Shown here: in pieces, positions 8,744 to 16,221 of the stretch
How positions within the stretch are numbered: the first letter of the stretch is position 1
Layout of the letters: the number at the start of each line of letters is the position of its first letter
Source of the DNA: SIG78 sp045533055
GTDB taxonomy: Bacteria; Verrucomicrobiota; Lentisphaeria; Victivallales; Victivallaceae
Assembly: GCA_045533055.1 (NCBI GenBank)
Contig: JAZSHD010000018.1
Location: 1-57,603, forward strand
Direction of reading: 5' to 3'
DNA: 57,603 nt
The notes under the pieces: model-generated
Seen by the model: only the letters and a program-made list of their open reading frames with translations
Told to the model about the DNA's origin: nothing
The model's database searches: none
Position numbers and translations under genes: made by a program

Positions 8744-9766
8744 ATGGTAAGTTTATCAGATATTGCCCGTGAGGTAAATTTGAATGTTTCGGTGGTATCC
8801 CGGGCATTGAGCCCAAACCCCGAACAGAATGCCAAAGTCAAAAACGCCACCCGGGAACTTATCCGCAAGACAGCTGAACGCATGAATTATATACCCAACC
8901 GGCAGGCGTCCTTTATGGGACGCAAGGGCAATGCCACGATCTACTGCTTTATGCCGCTGACCAGCGACCGTCTGACGGCGGATTTGATGTATGGTATTTC
9001 GGAAGCGGCACGGCGGGAAAACTTTCCGGTAACATTTTTTCAAGGCAGCATGTCCGCAGACTTCCGGGATTTTTTCAGCAATCTGGATGACAGCAGTCAC
9101 AGCGGAGTCATATCTTTCCCATCGCTGGCACTTTCCGACGACCTCAAAGAGATGCTGAAAATTTACGCCCAACGCCGGAAAACATTGGTATTGCTCAATC
9201 CCAACACCAACTCTGCCAAAGGTATGCTGGAAGATGAATACAGCTCCATAACTCAACTCATTATGGATGATGCGTATGGCGGCAGACTTGCTGCACAGCA
9301 TTTGTACGAACAGGGGTGCCGGAAGTTTTATTTTACCTATTTGCCGGGGCAGCCGTTCCGGCACCGGTTGAAAGGTTTTCAGGAGTTTCTGGCGGAAAAG
9401 GGTATTGAGGTCAGTTCTTTTGATAAGCCCGAAGCGTTGAAAAGTGCAGTTGCAGGCAGTGAAAAAGTCGGGATTTATGCTGACCGGGATGTGCATGCAC
9501 TTAATGTACTTATCCACTTGGCTCATTTGGGGATCACCCCCGGAGAGCGGGTACTTCTGGTGGGCAACGACGATAAACAGCAGAGCCGTTTTTCGGTGCC
9601 GACTCTGACCACGGTGCATCAGCCTATGTATCAGGAAGGGGTACTGGCGGTCAAGAAGCTGGTGAACCTGATTTTCGGCGGTAAGGAAGATAATGAGTTT
9701 ATCAAACCACACCTGATAGTTCGGCAAAGCTCCGGAAATATGGAAGATGAATACATAATAAATTAG
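8744..9766 (+). CDS. LacI-family transcriptional regulator
   Basis: 340 residues, the family norm. Residues 1-60 hold the LacI helix-turn-helix and hinge (SLSDIAREVNLNVSVVSRAL, then AERMNYIPNRQA). The rest is a periplasmic-binding-protein-like sugar domain (YCFMPLTSDRLTADLMYGI early on, VLLVGNDDKQQSRFSVP and LTTVHQP near the end). It begins 3 bp after the phosphatase, with GGAG upstream, and is followed by eight or nine genes for secreted glycan proteins. A role as the sugar-responsive switch of this operon is strongly implied. The palindrome within the promoter at 7652-7663 is a candidate autoregulatory site. Confidence 0.9.
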   Translation: MVSLSDIAREVNLNVSVVSRALSPNPEQNAKVKNATRELIRKTAERMNYIPNRQASFMGRKGNATIYCFMPLTSDRLTADLMYGISEAARRENFPVTFFQGSMSADFRDFFSNLDDSSHSGVISFPSLALSDDLKEMLKIYAQRRKTLVLLNPNTNSAKGMLEDEYSSITQLIMDDAYGGRLAAQHLYEQGCRKFYFTYLPGQPFRHRLKGFQEFLAEKGIEVSSFDKPEALKSAVAGSEKVGIYADRDVHALNVLIHLAHLGITPGERVLLVGNDDKQQSRFSVPTLTTVHQPMYQEGVLAVKKLVNLIFGGKEDNEFIKPHLIVRQSSGNMEDEYIIN

Positions 9767-9799
9767 TTGATCGCTTTATTGAAACGGGAAGGTTGGAAA

Positions 9800-10579
9800 A
9801 TGAAGGTCAGGACAATGGATCGGGTGAGAACTGCAAGAGTAAAGTTGAGCTGCTTTACACTGATAGAGTTATTAGTTGTCATAGCCATTATTGCCATACT
9901 TGCGGCAATGCTGCTGCCGGCACTTTCTTCTGCCAGAGAGTCGGCAAAAATGGCACAATGTGCCTCTAATATGAAACAAATGGGTTTGGCATTGCACTTA
10001 TACGCCAGCGATCAGCAGGATCATTTTCCCAACAGTCCCGGCAAAAGCGGTCTGGCAGCCGGCAACAATGACTGCGGAGGGTACCTCTATTACATAAAAG
10101 CTTTTCAGAATTGGGGTGCCGGTTACAAAAACACCTGGTGGAACAATCAGCTGGTGGATTATGTGGGCAACCGTAATATGATGTACTGCCCCAGTGCGGA
10201 AATCAATCCGGCAACCAATATGGATGATTTCAACGGTGCCTTCGGCGGCAGTAACTATGCTTACAACGGTTTGATGACCTCGCCGGATAAAGATGGTAAT
10301 TTATTTGCCTGTACCACCGGTAAATTGGACAACCCTTCAGATACCGGCGTGTTTTCAGAACGCAGCGAAATTTACAGCACACGCATCTATTTAAGCCCCA
10401 CTAAAAACCGTGGATATAAAGCCGGTTACACTACGATCAATAATTGTCACCAAAATAAAACTCTTGGCAATGTATGCTGCGGCGACGGTTCGGTGCAAGT
10501 TGTGAAAAATGTTACACAAATCACTACCGGAAACGATAACCGGGTGCGTGGATTTTATGATCTTACAAAGGAGAATTGA
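9800..10579 (+). CDS. Type II secretion-like pseudopilin (DUF1559-type), copy 1
   Basis: The start at ATG 9800 follows GGGAAGG by 7 bp; an earlier TTG at 9767 has no support. After about 15 basic residues comes the prepilin leader CFTLIELLVVIAIIAI with the conserved Glu5 and one long hydrophobic helix, then SSARESAKMAQCASNMKQMG. The C-terminal part ends with a GDGSVQVV segment, a variant of the H-X9-DG tail of PVC-group pseudopilins. It is probably cleaved and methylated by a prepilin peptidase and held in the inner membrane. It sits between the LacI gene and a large secreted protein whose start is only 3 bp away, implying joint function. Confidence 0.85.
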   Translation: MKVRTMDRVRTARVKLSCFTLIELLVVIAIIAILAAMLLPALSSARESAKMAQCASNMKQMGLALHLYASDQQDHFPNSPGKSGLAAGNNDCGGYLYYIKAFQNWGAGYKNTWWNNQLVDYVGNRNMMYCPSAEINPATNMDDFNGAFGGSNYAYNGLMTSPDKDGNLFACTTGKLDNPSDTGVFSERSEIYSTRIYLSPTKNRGYKAGYTTINNCHQNKTLGNVCCGDGSVQVVKNVTQITTGNDNRVRGFYDLTKEN

Positions 10580-10582
10580 TAT

Positions 10583-13500
10583 ATGTTGAACAACAGAAAA
10601 TTGTTGGCGGCCTTACTGGCTGCCGGTGTCAGTGCTACGGCGTCTGCCGGAATGTTTGAACTTTTTGACAAGATGCCCATCAACGGTAAACTGCGTACCG
10701 GGGCGGAGTTGATCAAACCCGGCGGGCAGGATGGTATTGGAGCTTTGAAAATCACCGGCAACGGCAAAGTTGCCCAATACGGTTACAGCTATTGGTTCAA
10801 AGTTGAACCGGGCAAAGAATACGGCATGAGCTTTGCTTATGCTGCCAGTGCCAAATTGGGGCTCCCGGGCAACGGTGCAGCGGTGGTAATGGTCAACTTT
10901 GCCAACGATAAAAAAGTTGTCAACCCCAAAAATACCAAAAGTTTCTCGCTTGCTCCCACCCGGGGCGAATGGAAACACCACCAGATAAAGGCTGTTGCTC
11001 CGGATGGGGCAGTGTGGGGCGAAATGGTGATCCGCCTTATCAAAGTACCGGCAAGCGAGCATATTATTATCGACAACTTCCGCTGGGCACCCACGGCGGG
11101 CGATAAAAACTTTTTCAATGCCCGCAAGCTGGATACGATTTTTGACAACTGGGTGTTCCTCGGTCAGCAGCACTTTGAACACTATATTCTCGGCAAAAGT
11201 GCCAAGGTGGTCATGGAGTGGAAAAAAGCCAAAGCCGGTGAATCCTTTTTGCAGATCAATGGCGACGGCAAAAAAATGCAGTATCCATTCAAGATCGAAA
11301 ATCTTACCGTTACCGGCGACCGCAACTACCGCTTCAGTTGTTGGATCAAGACTACCAAACACTTCAAAAGCGGTATCAAGCTGTTTATGTTTACTTGCTA
11401 CGATAAAAAGGGCAAAGTGCTTGGTCAGCCCCGCAAATCGGTGTGGTTCACCAACGGCGAGTGGCAGGAACTGGTCTTTGATTTCACCACCCCGGCAAAA
11501 ACTGAAAAACTGGATATCTGGTTCAACTTGCGGCATTTCCCCAAAGAAGCCGAAATCTGCATTGACCAGCTGAAGTTTGAAGAAGGCTCGGTAGGGCCCG
11601 AAATGCGTCAAAGTTTTGAACCATCGCAAAAGACTATGACTATAGCCTGTCCGGTGCTGGGGGATCTGGGCGAAGACAGCGTAGCAAAAACGGTCTATAC
11701 CATTACTGATAAGGCTGGTAAAAAGGTTAAAGTTATTGAAGATAAAAGCTACAAACCTTTGACCATCAAAGTCGATGGATTTGCCGACGGCGAATACCGC
11801 ATCAAAGCCGATGTGCATTTGAAGTCCGGTAAAGTGATGAGTACCGCCCCACGGCGTTATGGTATTTATAAAAATCCCTACTGGGCAAACAATAAAATTG
11901 GCGAGATCGCCGATAGTGCAGCAGCTCCGGCTCCGTGGAAAGATTTGACTCTTGCCGGCAACAGCGTGCAGACCTGGAACGGTAAGTTTGATTTTACTCC
12001 CGCCTTGGGAATCAGCCAGATAACCGATAATTCCGGCAATAAACTTTTGAAAAAGCCCCTTACTTTGACCGTCAACGGCAAGGCTGTTCAAGCAGCAGGC
12101 AAGATAAAGTGGAACTTCGGCAAAGCCCGTACCTCGGCAACCGTTCCCGTTAAAGGCGAAGGCTGGAGCGGCAAACTTGATATGCAAATCGACTACATCG
12201 GTTTTGTGCGTTATGGTATTGAATTTGACGGTAAATCCAATGTTATCAAAGAGTTTAATGTAAATTACACTCTTAACGAAGCCGAATTTATCCACCGTGC
12301 TGACGCCAGCTGGTCGGATGTGGGTGCAGTGGACTTGACCGCCCAAAAATCCTACACCACCAAACACCGCTACCACGAAGTGATCTTCGGTTCGGTCGAT
12401 CGCGGTCTGATCTGGTATGCCCCCATGCTTTACCCTGCCGGAGATGACTTTGACAATGTGGTTACTTCCGCTGATATCAATGGCGAATTTGTTATGAGTC
12501 TGGTCAATAAGCCTTTGAAACTCAATGGTAAAGCACACAAGATGGAATTTGCCATTTGTGCATACCCCACCCGTCCGGCGGGGGATAACTGGAAGAAGCT
12601 GCGTTTCCGTGCCGGAAAGAAATACCGCAACTTTGATGTAATGAGCAGTATGAAGTCCATGGCATATTGCGGGTTGCCCGCCAGCCGGGATGATAAACTT
12701 ACGCAGCATCAGCTTGCCAATATACCCGAAGGCGGCGTGATGACTCTTTATCAGATACCTTTTTATATAACAGACTTTATGCCCGAGTTCCGCTACTTTG
12801 AAAAAGAGTGGACCGGTTATCCTGCCCGCTACTACAACCTTAAAGCGTGGAAAAATGAACCTAACGCCAAAATGCGTAAATGCGACCCGCGGGCGATGCT
12901 CTGGCATGATCTCTATTGCTACATGATGTACAATTATCTCAAGAAATTCCCGTGGGACGGCTTCTATTACGACTGCTACGGCTCTGACCTTTACAGCAAA
13001 AACGGTGTAAGTATGCACCCCACATTTGAAGTCCGCAAGTTTCACGAAAGAGTTTACCTGACCGGCAAGAGTGTCAATAAGGATTTCTTTACCATTACGC
13101 ACATGGGGGCCCAGCAGGGGTGTACTTCCATGCCCTTTACTGATGTGGCTCTTATGGGCGAGCAGTACCGGGCACAGTGTATGCAAAACGATTATGTGCT
13201 GGACTTCCTGACTTTGAACGAATTCCGGTTTGAAAATGCAGTAAATATGGGGCCCGACCGCATGTTCCTGCCCCAGTACCGGCAGGTGGATAAAATCAAC
13301 AGTCCGGTGCTGGCCGCCCACAATGTGGCGTTGGCTTTTGCCCACAAAAATATGCTTTACCCCAGCTGGATCAACGATAAAGTCAAGATGGCGTGCATGA
13401 ACAAAATCAACGATTTCGGTTTGGAAAATGCCACCTTCCACGGCTATTGGGAAAAATCCAACCCCGCCGGGATCACCGGCAGCAACAATAATGTGAAAAT

Positions 13501-13705
13501 CAGTTATTACAAAAATGATAAGGGCCTGTTTATCGTGCTTTTGAACAGCGTAAAAAGTAAACAGAGTACAAAAATCACTATGCCCGGCAAATTTGCTTCG
13601 GCAAAAGTTTATAACCCCATTAATGGCAGCGAAGTGGAGTTTTCCAATAATGGTGCCATTGAGTTGGGAGAGTACGCCGGTAAATTTATTGTTGTAAAGT
13701 TCTAA
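10583..13705 (+). CDS. Large secreted glycoside-hydrolase-like protein (carbohydrate-binding plus TIM barrel)
   Basis: 1040 residues with a Sec signal (cleavage near ATASA-GM). Two N-terminal jelly-roll modules resemble carbohydrate-binding domains (about residues 25-170 and 180-335; NYRFSCWIKTT, CIDQLKFEEG). A beta-rich middle follows, with GSVDRGLIWYAPMLYP. The C-terminal half looks like a TIM barrel (DGFYYDCYGSDLYS, ITHMGAQQG) plus a terminal beta domain. The layout resembles DUF6067-type hydrolase-like proteins common in Lentisphaerae and Planctomycetes. No classical GH family was recognised and catalytic residues cannot be assigned. It is probably periplasmic or outer-surface and acts on a polysaccharide; the 918-aa protein at 16222 shares the architecture. 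Confidence 0.65.
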   Translation: MLNNRKLLAALLAAGVSATASAGMFELFDKMPINGKLRTGAELIKPGGQDGIGALKITGNGKVAQYGYSYWFKVEPGKEYGMSFAYAASAKLGLPGNGAAVVMVNFANDKKVVNPKNTKSFSLAPTRGEWKHHQIKAVAPDGAVWGEMVIRLIKVPASEHIIIDNFRWAPTAGDKNFFNARKLDTIFDNWVFLGQQHFEHYILGKSAKVVMEWKKAKAGESFLQINGDGKKMQYPFKIENLTVTGDRNYRFSCWIKTTKHFKSGIKLFMFTCYDKKGKVLGQPRKSVWFTNGEWQELVFDFTTPAKTEKLDIWFNLRHFPKEAEICIDQLKFEEGSVGPEMRQSFEPSQKTMTIACPVLGDLGEDSVAKTVYTITDKAGKKVKVIEDKSYKPLTIKVDGFADGEYRIKADVHLKSGKVMSTAPRRYGIYKNPYWANNKIGEIADSAAAPAPWKDLTLAGNSVQTWNGKFDFTPALGISQITDNSGNKLLKKPLTLTVNGKAVQAAGKIKWNFGKARTSATVPVKGEGWSGKLDMQIDYIGFVRYGIEFDGKSNVIKEFNVNYTLNEAEFIHRADASWSDVGAVDLTAQKSYTTKHRYHEVIFGSVDRGLIWYAPMLYPAGDDFDNVVTSADINGEFVMSLVNKPLKLNGKAHKMEFAICAYPTRPAGDNWKKLRFRAGKKYRNFDVMSSMKSMAYCGLPASRDDKLTQHQLANIPEGGVMTLYQIPFYITDFMPEFRYFEKEWTGYPARYYNLKAWKNEPNAKMRKCDPRAMLWHDLYCYMMYNYLKKFPWDGFYYDCYGSDLYSKNGVSMHPTFEVRKFHERVYLTGKSVNKDFFTITHMGAQQGCTSMPFTDVALMGEQYRAQCMQNDYVLDFLTLNEFRFENAVNMGPDRMFLPQYRQVDKINSPVLAAHNVALAFAHKNMLYPSWINDKVKMACMNKINDFGLENATFHGYWEKSNPAGITGSNNNVKISYYKNDKGLFIVLLNSVKSKQSTKITMPGKFASAKVYNPINGSEVEFSNNGAIELGEYAGKFIVVKF

Positions 13706-13733
13706 CTTCAACCATATAACCAAAGGGAAAAAC

Positions 13734-14549
13734 ATGTTGAGTGAAAAAGCAAACTCCGCCCATGGGCGGGTAAAGGCTCCAGCCTTTACCCTGATCGAAC
13801 TGTTGGTTGTTATTGCCATTATTGCAATTCTGGCAGCCATGCTGCTGCCGGCGTTGTCAGCGGCAAGAGAACGGGCGAAAGCCGCCAACTGCACGGGGAA
13901 TTTGAAGCAGCTTGGTATATCCGGCACTATGTACCGGGGCGAAAATGCCGGATTTTTCAATCTGGTAAAAGGTTTGCCCAACAGCGGCGGAGCCGCTACT
14001 TGCACCTGGCCGTGGTATTTTATGAAAAACTATGTGCCAAGCGATGTCAATGGAGCAAGTACTTTGAATTGTCCCACCAGTGTACAAGGTAAACAAGCCG
14101 GTACCCAGAATATTTTAGGTGAACAGTCTTCCCAGTCATACGGTATGAATTATGGTGGTTTGTGTGCTATTTTTACCGCCGCATCGCCCGGTTCACCTGA
14201 TGTGAAAAGCTCGCTTAACGAAAGTGCTTTGCAACTGCCGGATGCTACGATTTATGCCGGAGACAGCCAGCTGGCAAGCAAACATACCGATGTGGGGCAT
14301 TATCAGATGGCTACCTACAAATCCAGCGGTAACGGTATCGGGCAGATCGTTGCAGTACACAGCGGCTATGCCAATGTGTTAATGGCAGATGGTCATGTAA
14401 CCATAGCGAAGGGTGCTGTAGAAACAGGTTGGACTTACCCGCATTGCTACGGTGTTACGGGAACCATTGGCAGCAATGCACAATTTACAGCAGCTTACAG
14501 CAGTTATTTTAACGGAAAATCCTCCAAGCGTTCCGGCAAGATCCAGTAA
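13734..14549 (+). CDS. Type II secretion-like pseudopilin, copy 2
   Basis: 271 residues; AAAGGGAAAAAC precedes the ATG by a short gap. The leader is longer than usual (about 17 residues ending KAPA) before FTLIELLVVIAIIAI. Then come LSAARERAKAANCTGNLKQLG and, near the C-terminus, HSGYANVLMADGHVTI, the characteristic H-X9-DG motif. It lies between the 1040-aa secreted protein and the small beta-rich paralogues in the same operon. No secretin, ATPase or prepilin peptidase gene is present in the window, so it must depend on machinery encoded elsewhere. Confidence 0.88.
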   Translation: MLSEKANSAHGRVKAPAFTLIELLVVIAIIAILAAMLLPALSAARERAKAANCTGNLKQLGISGTMYRGENAGFFNLVKGLPNSGGAATCTWPWYFMKNYVPSDVNGASTLNCPTSVQGKQAGTQNILGEQSSQSYGMNYGGLCAIFTAASPGSPDVKSSLNESALQLPDATIYAGDSQLASKHTDVGHYQMATYKSSGNGIGQIVAVHSGYANVLMADGHVTIAKGAVETGWTYPHCYGVTGTIGSNAQFTAAYSSYFNGKSSKRSGKIQ

Positions 14550-14557
14550 TTTAGAGT

Positions 14558-15382
14558 ATGTTGAGAAAGTTTTCAAGTATATTATTTGCCGGGTGTCTGG
14601 TGTTGGGGTACGGTTGTTGTGCAAAAACATCTTCTGTACCGTTCAAACAGGTCTGGCGTACTGAAAAGCCGTTTACGCTTACTTGCGGCGATTACTCAAT
14701 AACCACCGGCAAGCGTTTCAACGGCAAAGTTGCCGGGGTGGCGTTTGCGGGCAAGGAGCTTTGGGTAACCGCCGGAACCACCCAGCTCGGGACGCTCTAC
14801 GAAGCACCGTTCCCCAAAGAGAAGTTTGCTCAATACACTATCTCGGTGGATGGCGAAGTCCCGGCGTTTGTTGATGGAGATATAGTTGGCAGAAAAATCG
14901 AGATACGCCGCAGTTCCGACTACGGCGACCTTAAACTTTTTGCTCATTATACACTTACGCCGGAAGGTCTGACTTGGAGCGTGCGTTACAAGATCGTATC
15001 CGAAAAACACAAAGCCAAATACTTTTATTTGTTCACTATGCCGTGGAGCAATAAGTTTACTGAATATACTTACCGGAAAAAAGATGTTCAGAAATCAGGC
15101 AAATTGCTCAATAAAAAATCATGGCTGATCTGCGACGAGCTGGATACGCTTTGGCTTTATGCCCCTGAACTGAATGTTGCGGCAGTTACAGAAGTTGTGG
15201 GCAATATACCAACCGAAAGCCGTCGGCACACTTTGTGGGATCTGCCGCATTTTCACAAATACTTTCTGTTTCATGCCCGCCCGGAGTGGAAAGTTGGGTA
15301 TGAATCGCCAACTTATACATTGAAGATCCGGGCTTTTAATGCCAGTAAAAATGATTTTATTACCAAATCAAATATAAAATAA
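14558..15382 (+). CDS. Secreted beta-rich protein, operon paralogue A
   Basis: 274 residues with a signal sequence containing GCLVLGYGCCAK; the Cys at about residue 21 could be a lipobox but the match is imperfect. It is clearly related to the proteins at 15395 and 18983. Shared marks are a central G(D/E)YSITTGKRFNGKV-like strand, a LTPEGLTWSVRYK strand, YLFTMPWSNKFTEY, a segment ending in RRHTLWDLPHFHKYFL, and WKVGYESPTYTLKIRAFN at the end. I do not recognise a named family; the strand-rich pattern recalls galactose-mutarotase or sugar-binding sandwiches. It probably works with the large barrel proteins in this operon. Confidence 0.6.
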   Translation: MLRKFSSILFAGCLVLGYGCCAKTSSVPFKQVWRTEKPFTLTCGDYSITTGKRFNGKVAGVAFAGKELWVTAGTTQLGTLYEAPFPKEKFAQYTISVDGEVPAFVDGDIVGRKIEIRRSSDYGDLKLFAHYTLTPEGLTWSVRYKIVSEKHKAKYFYLFTMPWSNKFTEYTYRKKDVQKSGKLLNKKSWLICDELDTLWLYAPELNVAAVTEVVGNIPTESRRHTLWDLPHFHKYFLFHARPEWKVGYESPTYTLKIRAFNASKNDFITKSNIK

Positions 15383-15394
15383 CAGGAGAAAACT

Positions 15395-16210
15395 ATGTTA
15401 AAACAACTCACTCTTGCCGTGACCGCGGCGTTTTGCACGGCGGCAATGTCAGCGGAAACTGCCCCGGCAGTTCAAACTCTGCCCAAACAGGGCTATGTGA
15501 CCATTGCCAGCGGCGATTATACGGTTACTTTCATGCCCAAAAGCAACTACCGCATCAGCGGATTTGCTTATCAGAACAAAGAACTGTTTATCAGCCGGGG
15601 GGCTCCCTCCGGAACCAACATCGTTCCGGCAGCGGCGGAAAAACTTATTTCTGCCAAACTTACGGTGGACGATCAGGTGCCTGCCAAAGTTACTTATGCT
15701 TTTGTAAAAGGCAATAAAGTCGTTTTGGAGCGTGAAGCACTCTTTGGCGATGTAAAGTTGAGTGTAAAATATACGCTGACTCCCGCCGGATTGACCTGGA
15801 GTTGTAAATATAAGCTGGAAACAGCCGCCAAAAAGCCCAGCTATTTTTATTTGAACACCATGACCTGGAGCAACAAGTTTGACGAATATTTTTTCAGCAG
15901 TAAAAGCGTGAAAAAATCCGGCAAACTCACCAGCTCCGGCAGCTGGGCTATCAACAGCGATGTGGAATATATGGCGGTGTACGACTCTGTTAAAAAAGTG
16001 GCGGCTGTTACCAAATTCGTTACTCCCATACCCGGCGAAATGCGGAAAAGTTCCATCTGGGATCACAAAGCGTATCACAAATACTTTTTGATGCACAAGC
16101 GGCCGGACTGGAAAGCCGGGTACGAATCTCCGGAGTATGTCATAGCTTTCAGTGCAGTCAATGCCGAACCCGGCGAATGGCAGAAAAAGGTTGAAGAATC
16201 TGTAAAATAA
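15395..16210 (+). CDS. Secreted beta-rich protein, operon paralogue B
   Basis: 271 residues; AGGAG lies before the ATG. The Sec signal ends near AMSA-ET. The body aligns by eye with paralogue A over nearly its whole length: GDYTVTFMPKSNYRISG, LTPAGLTWSCKYK, YLNTMTWSNKFDEYFF, MRKSSIWDHKAYHKYFL and DWKAGYESPEYVIAFSAVN. The conserved W..K/H..KYF..H and GYESP..Y blocks suggest a common ligand site or catalytic face. Function is unknown. Tandem placement with A suggests local duplication. It is predicted to be periplasmic or exported. Confidence 0.6.
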   Translation: MLKQLTLAVTAAFCTAAMSAETAPAVQTLPKQGYVTIASGDYTVTFMPKSNYRISGFAYQNKELFISRGAPSGTNIVPAAAEKLISAKLTVDDQVPAKVTYAFVKGNKVVLEREALFGDVKLSVKYTLTPAGLTWSCKYKLETAAKKPSYFYLNTMTWSNKFDEYFFSSKSVKKSGKLTSSGSWAINSDVEYMAVYDSVKKVAAVTKFVTPIPGEMRKSSIWDHKAYHKYFLMHKRPDWKAGYESPEYVIAFSAVNAEPGEWQKKVEESVK

Positions 16211-16221
16211 AGGTCTTTTTT

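Noticed and set aside
10613..14005. An uninterrupted 1130-codon reading frame on the minus strand
   Set aside because: It lies antisense to the 1040-aa secreted protein and to the start of the second pseudopilin. Its sequence has no recognisable domains, and such frames arise from codon bias.
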